From Tretioscincus oriximinensis (lineage: Eukaryota; Chordata; Lepidosauria; Squamata; Gymnophthalmidae), in NCBI GenBank assembly GCA_022410635.1, contig JAJVDF010000044.1:1854160-1918159 (forward strand): DNA of 64,000 bases. Direction: 5' to 3'. Positions 42,663 through 52,300 of the stretch are shown piece after piece. Position 1 is the first letter of the stretch. Each line of letters opens with the position of its first letter. Below the pieces are notes generated by a model. It ran no database searches. It had not been told where the DNA came from and saw only the letters and a list, made by a program, of their open reading frames with translations. Made by a program: the position numbers and the translations under genes.

Positions 42663-44468
42663 TACAGGCCAGGTTAAAGAGGCCATGTTTGCACGCATCT
42701 ACTGTAAAACTAGTCCAATATAGGTTAGCTTGATCCGGATTAGTTGCAGACACACACATTTGCACAAAGCATCTCGAGGTAGAACCATGTGAGCCACCAT
42801 GCAAATGCAAAATTGTTGTTCCACAAAGATGTGGAACAGTGTATCCATGCCACTGCAATAAGATGACATTGGGGTCAATCACACGTTGCATCCAGTTCAC
42901 GTCGGTCAGCACTGATTTTGAATTCAGCTTCCGTTTCAAAGCTGTACCACATTTGCAAGCTCGCACCTTCTGCTCGAATGATGGGAATGCAAGATCACTT
43001 CAAAGGGACACTGGATCCAAGTTTTCGCTTGTCATTTCCAACTCTCCACTCCTAAGCTCCGCACAGATCTGTCCATATAAGTGTCCACTGTGATGTTACT
43101 ATACGTGCAGAGTGTATTAATGTATTCTACTAGTAATTTATCTTAGGGAGCTATTACAACCCATCTAATGTGGATCAGCACTAGTCCCATACAGTATGAA
43201 GTCATGAGGTTCCTAAAATGAATAGTTAAACCTGTGCAGGAAAGAGCACATATTGTACAACTGTGGAGCCACTAGTAAAAAGGCCTTGCCTCCAAACATT
43301 ACGCATAAAATGGGTTTAGGGGTTGTTCCCTATAACCATTCCAATTTTGCATTTAATTTCTCAATGTAGAGGACATACGGCAAGGAGAATCTATACAGAA
43401 ATTTTAACAAGTCCTTCATAAAAATGCAGAAGAAGCTTTGTACGCCTGTTTTTAACACTGCTCTGTTATCATTTCAGCCTTCTACGTGGTAATATTCTTG
43501 ATACTAATTGTTTCAGTTTTATCTCCCTCCTTTGAACAGTGAATTTGTTAAGCTCATTTGCTAGAAAATTGTTCCGTTAAGGCATTCCCCCCCCCCCCCC
43601 ATGGTAGCAGTTGAAAATCCAGCAGATAGTGAGCCATTGGAAACACTGTGTGCAGCTATTGTTAATGTAGCCTTTGGCCTTCTCATTTTCTCCATAGCAA
43701 GCCAAGTATAAGACGTGTTTTAAGAAATTGAGTTGGTCGTCTCCTGCCAGAAGCCCCCCTGTTACACCAATCCTGCGTTTTGTCCCCCACAGCAACAGAT
43801 GGGCACTGAACAGATGGGATCCTTCAAAGCCTCTTGATTCAATTGCTTTTCACAATACCAATCAGTGCCTTGATGTTTCCCAGCAGGACCTGAGGAACTA
43901 TTACCCAGAAGGCTGTCCCAGAAAACCCAAAACTGCTCTTCCAAGCCTTGGTCCCTTTCAGAGAAGCAAGTCTCTTGTTTGCTTGCCCATTGCAGGCTCT
44001 TCCCTAGCCAATGATCTTTTCCAATCCAGTGAGCCAAACTCATTAAGCTCTTTCTCTTCTGAGCCCAGGACACGAAACAGGGTTAATATTGACGACTTGG
44101 AAGGGATTCAAGAAACGGACGTAGACACTGGGAGGACACTTGTTTTTTGTGATCTCTCTGTGGTCTCTGCTTATTCAGTCCCTGGTGATTTTAGTAACCA
44201 CCCAAAAGCAAGGACAAAGCAGCGTCCTTTACCACAGCATCTTGTCAACAGGTTTAAGCAGAGTTTATCTCTAGAAGGCTGCCCTCCAGCTAAGAGAAAC
44301 AACTTTAAGTTATCTACCGGATCCCTTCCGTTTGATTGGAACTCTGGCTCTCCAGCAGCAGCTTCCTTGGAGGTCAAATGCTTGCCAAGACAGACAATGT
44401 TTTCATTTGACGATGACAGAACCACGGGTGGGGGTAAAAACAGTGAAGATGATGAGTTCTACATCTGA
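31193..44468 (+). CDS. FAM124A: FAM124A, whole coding region (4 exons)
   Basis: Exons 31193-31263, 35207-35238, 40095-40825 and 43698-44468 join without a frame break to 534 codons plus TGA, close to the human length of about 546. The N-terminus (GAETGGSEYS) and the large FAM124 domain of exon 3 (for example [20 protein letters not shown]) are unmistakable. The C-terminal half is serine/proline-rich and conserved only in islands (SFQRSK-like motif, [25 protein letters not shown], final DDEFYI). The FAM124 domain has a glyoxalase/VOC-like look, but no enzymatic role is established. There is no signal peptide or membrane segment; human FAM124A is poorly characterised. The start is chosen for its GCC-ATG context and its match to the family N-terminus. 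Confidence 0.93.
31590..31742. repeat. Palindromic repeat family, full copy
   Basis: Centre TGGCAGGCCCCGAATGGGGC followed by CTGCCA is a perfect dyad; arms extend to GGAATAGGAGCCTGCC on the left and GGCATGTGGATGGCCAAGC on the right. Confidence 0.7.
31965..32125. repeat. Palindromic repeat family, second copy
   Basis: CCCCACTGAGCCTTATTCTG at the left and AACCCAGGATAAGGTTCAGTG at the right are inverted repeats; the interior has GGGGCCTGCCATAGACTACA as in the previous copy. Confidence 0.7.
32520..32640 (+). mobile_element. CR1 LINE 3' tail (chicken-CR1-like)
   Basis: GGGGGTTGGACTCGATGACC then TGGAGGTCCATTCCAACTCTATGATTCT, the classic CR1 3' end. Confidence 0.9.
32686..32772. mobile_element. 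Tc1/mariner-type MITE, second copy
   Basis: TACTGGTCAAAACAATTAAG against CCTTAATTGTTTCAAGCAGTA. Same palindrome as 27162-27239. Confidence 0.65.
32800..32861. mobile_element. Short Tc1-type palindromic MITE
   Basis: TATACACTGTATTGACAAAAG pairs with CTTTTAGCAATATAGTATATA. A related element is at 53545-53612 (TATATTGCCAAAAGTATTTG). Confidence 0.55.
32868..32926 (+). repeat. Composite repeat R2, left part
   Basis: GGCATGTGGGAGAGTTCAAC then ATTCCAAGGTATAACGACCATTG, as at 12609 and 59173. The right part follows the CR1 at 34188-34305. Confidence 0.55.
32927..34188 (+). mobile_element. CR1 LINE, 5'-truncated, defective copy A
   Basis: Encodes the end of the reverse transcriptase ([31 protein letters not shown]) and the C-terminal domain, then the full 3' UTR. 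It has an in-frame TAG just before the VRSGVPQGS motif, a frameshift after DFFEIG, and a private 34-bp deletion near 33546. It is nearly identical to 37243-38514. Not functional. Confidence 0.92.
34188..34305 (+). repeat. Composite repeat R2, right part
   Basis: GGGGATGAAGGCATGGATGG then GTTGCATTACCATAATGGAA and CGGGCTAATTCCACTAGTT, as at 13318-13372. Fragments also appear at 35070-35140. Confidence 0.55.
34775..34900. repeat. Palindromic repeat family, third copy (diverged)
   Basis: CCCTGTCCCCACTGCCTTAC, ATTAGTGTAGACTATGGCAGG and GATAGAATAAGGACTCAG match the copy at 31965-32125. Confidence 0.5.
35207..35238 (+). CDS. FAM124A: FAM124A coding exon 2 (32-bp microexon)
   Basis: Acceptor TTTTGTTTTATAG|GTCAG, donor CAGCA|GTGAGT. 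It adds [10 protein letters not shown] and links exon 1 (phase 2) to exon 3 (phase 1). A SINE begins about 30 bp downstream of the donor. Confidence 0.85.
35266..35562 (+). mobile_element. tRNA-derived SINE with (TTC)n tail
   Basis: TTGGCTCAGTCGCTTAGAAA head with GGTTTCGAAACCC B box, full body, tail GGTATAAGAACCGAGTTCTT. It starts just downstream of FAM124A exon 2. Confidence 0.85.
35624..35755 (-). mobile_element. tRNA-derived SINE, 3' half
   Basis: Minus strand: GGGAAGATAGAACATAAGCC, AGCCGCTTTGAGTCCCTTTG, then the TTC-rich tail. Confidence 0.75.
36206..36475 (-). mobile_element. tRNA-derived SINE, diverged
   Basis: Reverse complement has the TTTCAAAGTCCTGTGTCAGA body and the TTTTCCCCATCAAG/AAGCCTTTGGGTGAAAATT tail region, ending in (TTC)n. 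Confidence 0.65.
36476..38514 (+). mobile_element. CR1 LINE, 5'-truncated, defective copy B
   Basis: 2.0 kb covering the ORF2 linker, reverse transcriptase ([20 protein letters not shown], then a NYR.ISLTS-like motif, LDFQK.FDKV, FADDT) and C-terminal domain, plus the complete 3' UTR ending CTTCTTATGTTCTTATG. It carries the same TAG and the same frameshift as copy A. Roughly two dozen scattered Ns fall between 36755 and 37308 and then stop. Not functional. Confidence 0.93.
39640..39800 (-). mobile_element. Possible LINE tail
   Basis: TAATAATTATTTATTTTTTCC and following AT-rich sequence look like the complement of an A-rich L1 tail. Weak call. Confidence 0.2.
40095..40825 (+). CDS. FAM124A: FAM124A coding exon 3 (FAM124 domain)
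   Basis: Acceptor CCATTCAG|GTGAAC, donor TTGCAG|GTACTT; 731 bp, ending in phase 0. It encodes [19 protein letters not shown] through [15 protein letters not shown], the most conserved part of the family. One codon contains an N at 40631 (probably a Leu). Confidence 0.95.
40915..41300. other. GC-rich block of unknown nature
   Basis: A locally GC-rich segment (for example GCGCAAGTGCTATGGTGGCT, GCAGCGCTGTGCTCCCGTGG) starting just after FAM124A exon 3. It has no convincing ORF and no repeat copy elsewhere in the window. It could be a repeat or an internal CpG-rich element. Confidence 0.35.
42625..42664. repeat. (TTTA)n microsatellite
   Basis: About ten TTTA units. Confidence 0.9.
43698..44468 (+). 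CDS. FAM124A: FAM124A last coding exon
   Basis: Acceptor TTTTCTCCATAG|CAAGCC, phase 0, open to TGA at 44466-44468; 256 residues. It carries the Ser/Pro-rich tail, the [15 protein letters not shown] block and the terminal EFYI. Confidence 0.92.
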   Translation, partial: QAKYKTCFKKLSWSSPARSPPVTPILRFVPHSNRWALNRWDPSKPLDSIAFHNTNQCLDVSQQDLRNYYPEGCPRKPKTALPSLGPFQRSKSLVCLPIAGSSLANDLFQSSEPNSLSSFSSEPRTRNRVNIDDLEGIQETDVDTGRTLVFCDLSVVSAYSVPGDFSNHPKARTKQRPLPQHLVNRFKQSLSLEGCPPAKRNNFKLSTGSLPFDWNSGSPAAASLEVKCLPRQTMFSFDDDRTTGGGKNSEDDEFYI

Positions 44469-44703
44469 ATCCCAGAGAGTACGTGACTGAAAGGACATTG
44501 TGTGATTGGAAACTTGGACAGCTGGCTGATTTATAAGTATATTAGTTTGGAGATATTCCTGGAGTTCCATGATAAACTGTGGGCATAAGAAGCCTTAACG
44601 GGTCAGGCCAAATTCTTTTTAGTCCTGGGTCCCATTTTGCACAATAGCCCAAGTATTCTCAAGCAGAAGGTGAAGATGAAACAGTCATTCTAGTAGCAGT
44701 TCA

Positions 44704-44800
44704 GCTCCTTGAGAGCCAGTTTGGTGTAATTGTTAGAGCAGCGGTTCCCAACGCAAGGGTTACAACCCTAAATGGGGTCGCTAGTTCTGGAAGCTCCAAT
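44704..44800 (+). mobile_element. SINE head joined to a hAT-like terminal sequence
   Basis: GAGAGCCAGTTTGGTGTAAT is the squamate SINE head. It passes directly into CAGCGGTTCCCAACGCAAGG, which resembles a hAT (SPIN-like) terminus. Neither is complete. Confidence 0.35.
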
Positions 44801-45490
44801 CTCATAGGGAAGATGTAACAATCCATAGAACATTTCTATTACTCTTTTTTGCCCTTTAACACAGTATTCTTTCCAAACTATGGAAATCAGAATTGTACAC
44901 AAAATTCTAAGTTTGTTACATTTATCAAGGTGCCATAGCTTGGAAATAAGAGATTGTAAATTGTTAGAGTGGCCAGATAATAGCAGGCTAGCAGTGCTAC
45001 ATTTTTAATGGGCATGAAAAAGAAGCATTATAAACTGCCTGCTGAAATTGTTTCTTTTACATACCTATTAAACATGTAACATTGCTGTCCCATTTTTTAA
45101 TCCGGTAACCTTATAAAGTGGATGTCCATTTTTTCCTTTCTAGCCCAACTTTTTTTCAACCTCTCTCTCTGTCTTAGTCATCCATACTAAAATGTGAGCT
45201 CTTGCCAAGATCGTTTTTAAAAATGGATTTTTATTTACATGCTCCATTTTGATTTTTTTTTAATGCAGAGAGTTTTTCCAAGTTTTAGACACAAAGTGAT
45301 CCCAGTGCTTTTTTACATTAATAGAGACTAGATTTTCTTCTTAGAACAAAATCACTCCTTGATTCACATGTATAGTAAAATTTGTTTAGACACCTTGAAG
45401 TGACGTTTATGCTGCTAATCTGCAATTGATTAAACCTTTTTTAAATGGAAGGGACCTGTATAAGTACTGTGAATTCCAGTTTGCTTGAGG

Positions 45491-45496
45491 AATAAA
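45491..45496 (+). terminator. Candidate FAM124A polyadenylation signal
   Basis: AATAAA about 1.0 kb past the stop codon, followed by an A run and GT-rich sequence. This implies a 3' UTR of roughly 44469-45520. Confidence 0.5.
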
Positions 45497-46213
45497 GCTG
45501 GTAGCAAAAAACAAATGTTCTCAAAAGCATCCAAACTGGTATCGTGTGGCACTTGTATTAAATCCCACCTCTAATTCACCTTTTCTAGCCTATCAAGCTC
45601 ATTGGCGTGAGATAAATTTGCATGTGAACAATCTCTTTCCCAAGTATTACTTCTAAGGATGCGATCTCACAGAGTTTGAGGGCACTATTTTCAATAGATT
45701 ACCCTATCTGTGGACGTCGAAAACAGTGCATCCCACGATTTTAAAAGATAAGCATCAAAAAAGCTCCTCCCTCACTTCTTCCATCTTCATCTTCTGTACT
45801 TGCTATTCATTGGCCAGTGCATTTCTAGTTTTCCCTGGCCACGATTGGCTACTGGCTTCAGAAGCTTCCTATACAACTATACCCAAATTGTGGCTATTCC
45901 AAGAATAATGAATTCCTATCTGGGAAAGTGATGCAAAATGAGGCATGGAGATGCAGTAATTCATTTCCTGATGTCCTATGTTTCTTCCTTGAGTTTCAAA
46001 TTTTCCTGAAGAGGGCCCTTTAACCACGTCTGATCATTCCCCCCTTCGCCAACTATATTCATACACAATAAAGAAAAATCGTCCCTGTGGTGACTTCCAG
46101 ATGGATTAGAGGTCTGCTCATGAACATTCTAGGGTTTTTTGCTATGTGAGAATGCTACCTTAACTGCATTCATGCTGCGTGTATCCATTAGCAGCCTACA
46201 GTATTTTTTAATT

Positions 46214-46450
46214 TCAAAGAAATAGCCGTGTTAGTCTAGTAGAAAGTCCAGCAAAGGGGCTAGTAGCACTTTGAGACTAACAGGAGAGAAGAGGGTGACA
46301 TAAGCTTTCATAGACACCATGACGTATTGACTACCATGGAAAACACTAATAGCCGAATGGAGTGGAAATCCAGAGCATCTGAAGAAGTAGACGTGTCTAC
46401 GAAAGCTTATGCCACTCGCTATTAATCTCAAAGTGCTACTATCCTCTTTA
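46214..46450. mobile_element. Inverted pair of Penelope-like arms with the best hammerhead-like core (copy P5)
   Basis: Left arm in minus orientation (AAATAGCCGTGTTAGTCTAG to CATAAGCTTTCATAGACACC), right arm in plus. The right arm has CTGAAGA, GTAGAC/GTCTAC, GAAA, GC-TTAT-GC at 46379-46414, so both invariant boxes are intact. A unique spacer of about 55 bp separates the arms. Confidence 0.65.
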
Positions 46451-46767
46451 CAGTATTTTTAAAATTATTATTTCTTTGTATGTAATAGAACATCTTATTT
46501 TCTTTCACTTCAAGTGACCAGCAACTGATAAGAATTGGGTTTATATTTCCGCTACGAAGTTTTGGATGATGTACAACCTGAATTATTTAGCACTAACTGA
46601 AACTGATGTTGCTGATGTTAAACAAGATAGAAGTTACTAAGATTCTCTTGGATTAAGTGTTTTTATCAACTGAACTATGTGATTTTTCGCTGCATCTTAG
46701 AGTTAAAGATCTCTCCAATGGTCTTCTACACCTTAGACTCAGTCTAATAGTGTTTCTTAGTGTTCAG

Positions 46768-46920
46768 GAGCAGCAAGAAGCTAAGAAAAGGTCAGCTAAA
46801 AAGATTACAATGGATTACTCTGAAATGGCTGATAAAGATCTTACTGGATTGAAGAGTGGATACAAAAGCTTACCGGGTTATAAAAAGACCATTCATCACA
46901 AAGATTATGGCTTTGCCTGA
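46768..46920 (+). CDS. Unrecognised terminal-exon-like ORF (50 aa)
   Basis: A plausible acceptor (TTTCTTAGTGTTCAG) is followed by an open frame of 50 codons to TGA and by ATTAAA at 46962-46967. The peptide is basic and tyrosine-rich (EQQEAKKRSAKKITMDYSEM, later GLKSGYKSLPGYKK, ending KDYGFA) with natural amino-acid balance, unlike the surrounding noise. I do not recognise the family. It could be the last exon of an unannotated gene, an alternative 3' exon of a neighbour, or a fragment of a processed pseudogene. No upstream partner exon was found and there is no poly-A tract. Confidence 0.35.
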   Translation, partial: EQQEAKKRSAKKITMDYSEMADKDLTGLKSGYKSLPGYKKTIHHKDYGFA

Positions 46921-47104
46921 AATATACCTTTAATCCTAAAAATATGTAATTTTGAATAGACATTAAACCTATAGTAATTGTGCATCATCGCTTATTATAA
47001 ACATCTCAAACAGGAGCATTTATTTAGTATTTTATTAAAGTAACAACTGATCTTATCCTTGGCGTCTTGGTGCATGATCATTCTTGTTTTCATATTTTGT
47101 TATT

Positions 47105-47170
47105 GTTATTGAAATAACTGTTTTCCAGTTCTACAGTATTCTCCAGGGTGACCACAACTGTACACAGTAT
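47105..47170 (-). mobile_element. Short CR1 remnant
   Basis: TCCAGGGTGACCACAACTGT then ACACAGTATTCCAAATGAGGCCTGA is a typical CR1 segment in reverse orientation. Confidence 0.6.
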
Positions 47171-47189
47171 TCCAAATGAGGCCTGAACT

Positions 47190-47425
47190 AGCAGGCGGAT
47201 GACAGCCCCAATGGTGGGAGCTCCCGGAACCAAAATATCTGCCAGGAAGCCAGAATATCTCAACCAACCTGGATTATATCATGCATAAAGCACTAATGGG
47301 ATTTTTTTGACATCACTTCCTAGGTAGGATAGGAAGTGACATCACTCTGGGCACCATTTTTCAGAAGCAAATACTAGAAAGTGACATAAAAAGGTCACTT
47401 TCGGTAAAATGGCAGTGCCTGGAGT
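47190..47425 (+). repeat. Unnamed repeat with GGAAGTGACATCA motifs, copy 1
   Basis: GGGAGCTCCCGGAACC, CATCACTTCCT, AGGAAGTGACATCACTCTGG, AAAGTGACATAAAAAGGTCAC then TTTCGGTAAAATGG. The same order is seen at 62140-62365. Confidence 0.6.
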
Positions 47426-49764
47426 GAGGGAACATGATCTCGGACCACATGCAAGGGAATGTTTTGTCAGAGACTATGTGACATTCTCGTATAGTTCCCA
47501 AGACTGGGTAGCCCCCTATTCTGAGATATAGGCTCCGACTGCATCCCCACTCACATCCAATATTCCATGCTGTTTCCTTCCTATTACATTTCCTTGTATT
47601 CCTAGCACATGGCATTTCCCATAATTCATTGCAGTGCTTGTCTTTCTACAATTCCCAGCATTCTCTGTTAGCCAAAAGCCAATAAACTTTCACACCTAGC
47701 CTCAAAGTCCCGTGGGATTTACCATTTTTCCAAAATTGGAGGCTGCATTTAGCAGATTTACACTGTAGACTGAAATGAAGCAAGAAAAAAATGAGCTGTC
47801 AGGAAAATTGGGACTAGGGGCGTTTTTAGTGAGTGGATTGCTGAACTTGCATTAATTCATGGAAAGAATTCAGCCTGATGTAACTATCATAGAGGTAAAA
47901 AATATTTATGGGGAATAGTCTAAAAAAAGGTACAGCCTGTGCGAAAAGGGCCATGGTTTACAATACATAGCCCTAATTTGCACTTACCTGTTTTAATTCA
48001 TTTTAGCTAAATGAATATGAGCTTGATGTAGATTAACTGCAGCCACATGCTGTGCATTAAAAGTGGAACCACATGTGGCCCTGTGCCAAACCATTGTTAT
48101 AAACATGACTTTGGTCAATCATATGCTGCCTCCACTTCATTTAAGCACTACCTCCAAAGGCATCTCTGGGATTCAGCACTCACTCTTTTGGAATGTGAAC
48201 TTCATGGTCCCAGAACACATTTATCACAATCTCCAAAGATCATACTGATGTTACCAATGATACTTAAGATGTCAGATTTAGTGATGTAATTTATATTCCA
48301 AGGGCCATAACATGAACTCCAAAAGGAACTGGGAAGGCTCTGCAGTACTAGATTTTTAAGAAAACAGTGAAAATCTAACACATAGTTTGGTTTAACATTT
48401 TTTAAAAATCCAAAAATTTAATTCCCTTTGCTTAGAAAGAATGAAAAGGAATCTAAAAGGAATCTCATGGTGCCCTCTTGTGGTTTCATGTTTTTTAAAA
48501 ATCTAATATATTGGCTCTGATTTTGACCAGCACATGAACATTACAAACAGATCCTGTTTAAAATATATATATATATAAGTTATACTTGTTGCAAAAAATG
48601 GGAATTTTTCTATCTTGAGGTTCAAACGCCCAGGAATCTGTATCACTTCAGCAGTAGCACTTCTTGAGAAGCTAACAGGTTCAATGCTCATAAGTTTTAT
48701 CAAGATGTTATTTTGAGATGGATTTGCAAAACTAAGAATGTCTATTGGCCAGAGTTCCTACACTGGAACTGTGTCAGACATCACTTAGTTATTCTTTTGT
48801 ATTTGGATATTCTTTCCCCTGGCCTTTACCTCCCCAATTGTTGTTTTGTACCTGCCCTGAGACCTTCAGGTATATGGCAAAATAAATAAATAAAATTCCA
48901 GAATAAAGCACACCCATGAGTGTTTTATTCCACAATATTCAAATATTGTAAAATTTGTACGCAATGTCTAGACATAACTTAATTCAGTTTTAAAAGCCAT
49001 TTCAGTAAACATGGCAGCCATAGTTCCTCCAGATGTTTATGAAGAAGAGTCACTTCAGCAATCGTGGTTGGTCATCACTGGGATTGGTGGTTTTGTGTGT
49101 GGATTTGGGGGTGAAATTATATCAGAAGTTAGATAAAGAAAATAGACAAGATTCTATTATGCTAAATTTCAGCACAAATCCAACTACAAAGTCTGTATCT
49201 CCATGTGGGATTTAAGTCATATTGAAGAGACGTTGAGTTATGTCTTCACACTAAAGAGGCATGAGGGTTTCTTGGAGGAAATTCATTGCAGCTCCAAAGC
49301 TATTTCTCATGCAATAAGCTGGGTCCTCACCAAAGAGAAACATGCTGCATTTCAATGCAGACCTTCTGCCTATTCATTCCAATGATCCCCATGGGATTTC
49401 CTGTACCCATTCAATGTGTGTGAGGAGAGAATCCACAAGAGTTCTTCAGTGCTTTTCTTCCTTTTCATAGGATGTAGGGCCATGCTCGTTTACTTTAAAC
49501 CTTCTTCAGTTCATCTTGAATCTTGAAGAAAGGGGTTTAATCGGGGAGGGGGGATTATTTATATTTCTATACCAACCTATAACTGAAAATCTCAGGACAA
49601 TTAACAATAAAGAACAAATTAGCATAAGTAAACAACAATATTTTAAAGCAGGAAGGAGAGCAGCTTTTTTAGCCAAAGATAGAGAGATATGTCTCACCGA
49701 ATTAAATTCATTTTGCAGGCTGAAGATTGCTTAAAGTAAAAGTATGATTATCAGTGTGACATAT

Positions 49765-49998
49765 AGTCTGGCCTAATGGTTAGAGTGTCAGAATCTTATC
49801 TGGAAGTCTCCTGGTTTGATTTGGCACTCCTCCACGAAGCCATCCCGGGTTGACCTTGATCTAATCACAGTTCTTCAGAGCTCTCTCAGCTCCACCTACT
49901 TCACAAGGTGTCTGTTATTAAGAGAAGAAGAAATGGTTATGTAAAGCGCTTTGAGCCCTTCGGGTTGAGAAAAGCAGGCTATAAAAGCCAACATTTCT
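49765..49998 (+). mobile_element. tRNA-derived SINE (second family), complete
   Basis: GTCTGGCCTAATGGTTAGAG head, CTGGTTTGATTTGGCACTCC B-box region, CACAGTTCTTCAGAGCTCTC, and GCGCTTTGAGCCCTTCGGGT near the end. Confidence 0.8.
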
Positions 49999-51653
49999 TC
50001 TTGTTGTTGTTCTCCTCCTCCTCCTCCTCTTCCTGTTCCTCTTCCTTTCCACCTCCTGTTCTTCTTCCAGCCATAAATTAGCATGAGGAAAGCATCCTGC
50101 AACAAAACAGAAAAATAAATGTATCTGCTAACATCAAGAAAGTATGCTAATAGGGAGATAATATCAACTATATCCTTAAGAAGTTTAGTTGGGAGGATGG
50201 AAGATTGGTAGAAATGTGTGCTCTTAGTAGCTTTCATTCAATGAAGAACTAACTGCATACCCAAGAACAAGATGTACACAGCCAGAAAAACGGTTCTGTG
50301 GAGACTTGAGCCTTTTAGTTTACACAACAGTTTCCATGTTTTCCATGTGCCTGTAATTCATGAGGCAAAAGTTAGTCCTCCCCCTGAGAAGGCACATGCA
50401 CTGGGAGATAATCCAGCTCACTTTACCCCTGTGTACCTGGTAGCTCCGTACTCAACAATGAGCAAATATCAGAAGTGTGTGCTTTAATTAGAGTTGGATT
50501 AATTCAAGCTGACTGCTTGTCTCTGTGTGCAAATGGGGCACTACAGATCAGGAGAACTAAGTACCTTAAAGGTCTTCTTGCATAATATGGAAAGCTATGA
50601 GAGATAGATGACCTTTGTGTAGTTAAAATGAATTAGGAGAAGCCGAGTAGTCATTCAATACCGTTTAAACTAATTGTGGTAGCTAAGCAAAATTGTTTTA
50701 AAATAGCCCTAATTAGTTGCTCATAGCTAGGAGTGGCATATAAAATAATGCTGACCAAGGCTCCTAAGCCTATGGAGAAATAAGGAACTTCAGAAGGTTA
50801 CTTATTCCACTTTGTGTATTGTGGAACGGAACAAAGCACTGCTTTATTTTAGAATATCCAATTATCTAAGAATAAATAAAGTAATGTCTGAAAGCAACTG
50901 AAGACAACTGAAGAAATTCCCTCTTCTATGTAATTTTTAAATGCTTATCCTATGCTCACGTTTCATAAAATGTGATAGAAAAAGACTGGACATTAATCAG
51001 AATAACTTTTCTTCATGATGCTTCTGTGTTCCGTCTGCAACACAGTGTACTGTAGCTTGCATTCATTTGAATATTTTCATTATTAATATCCAAAGTCCCA
51101 TTCAGACGAGATATTTCCTCAGCTATGGTAGTTACTGTACATGAAGGTGAATGTGCCTCAAGGGTTCACATAGTTTCAACAATCCACTCGCTAAAAAGCC
51201 CAGTTGCCATGTGTTTTCCTTATAGCAGTTACATGCAGATATTGGAGCGAGCTTCTCTTTCCCCTGAACCTCCCCCCCCCTTTTGTATTTACCCACCTGG
51301 AAACAAGGAAAAGTCAGTCTCTAATGACAGAAGAATAATAGTGCTTCCTGGGAATTGAAGGTGCCCAGAGCTTCATGGGATCTGAAGGCAGAAGGCATGA
51401 GAAAGAGAAGGGGGTTATTTATTGTGGGTAGAGAAAGGGTAGCAAGAGTTTTAGAAATTTCACTACAGAAGACAATAGTCTGGATGTTACCTCAGATCAA
51501 TGTAAACATCACAAACACAAAGTAATCAATTAAACTGTTGAGTACGAACTGAATTTTGCACAGATTTCACCTGCTTTTTACCTGATCCTGGCAGTGTTGC
51601 ATACTGTGAAAGACAAACCCTTCTGTCTAATTTTTCCAGGGCAGAAAAATGAT

Positions 51654-52300
51654 TATAAGAACATAAGAAGATAAGAAGAGCCATCCTGGATCAGGCCACA
51701 GCCCATCAAGTCCAGCATTCTGTGTCACACAGAGGCCCACCAGATGCCCCTGGGCAGTCCGAACAGAGGAAAGCAAAATATGCTCCTGTTCATGACTCCC
51801 TGCAAATGGTATTTCAGGAGTCCTGCCTGTTGCTCCATCCCAGAGGCAACATCCAGACATCCATCCTAGTATCCATTTATACCNTTGGTGTCCATAAACC
51901 TGTCTAGTCCTGTCTTGAAACTATCCAAGCTGTTAGCTACCACTACCTCTTCAGGAAGTAAATTCCACAGGCCGATGACCCTCTGGGTGAAAAAATACTT
52001 TCCTTTGTCTGTTCTCACTTTTCTACCCAACAGTTTTAAGGAGGGCCTCTGGTCCTTGTGTTGTGTGATAGAGAAAACATTTTTTCTCTATTCACCCTGT
52101 CGATCCCATGCATGATTTTGTACACTTCAATCAGATCACCCCTCAATCATCTCCTTTCAAGGCTGAATAGGCCCAAACGTTGCAGCCTTGCTTCGTAAGG
52201 GAGGTGCACCAGACCCTTGATCATTTTTGTTGCCCTTTTCTGCACCTTCTCCAGTTCCAAAATATCCCTCTTGAGATGTGGTGATCAGAATTGATCATTT
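51654..52300 (-). mobile_element. CR1 LINE 3' fragment
   Basis: Reverse complement of the same subfamily as copies A and B, from ATTTTGGAACTGGAGAAGG through the final GGTAGAAAAGTGAGAACAG codons to the 3' UTR. One N at 51884. Confidence 0.9.

Larger units (their letters stand above)
40826..43697 (+). other. FAM124A intron 3
   Basis: 2.9 kb. A GC-rich block lies at 40915-41300, a (TTTA)n run at 42625-42664 and a C14 run at 43587-43600. The rest is unremarkable. Confidence 0.85.

Noticed and set aside
44171..44425. Minus-strand open frame inside the FAM124A last exon
   Set aside because: A shadow of the confirmed plus-strand coding sequence.
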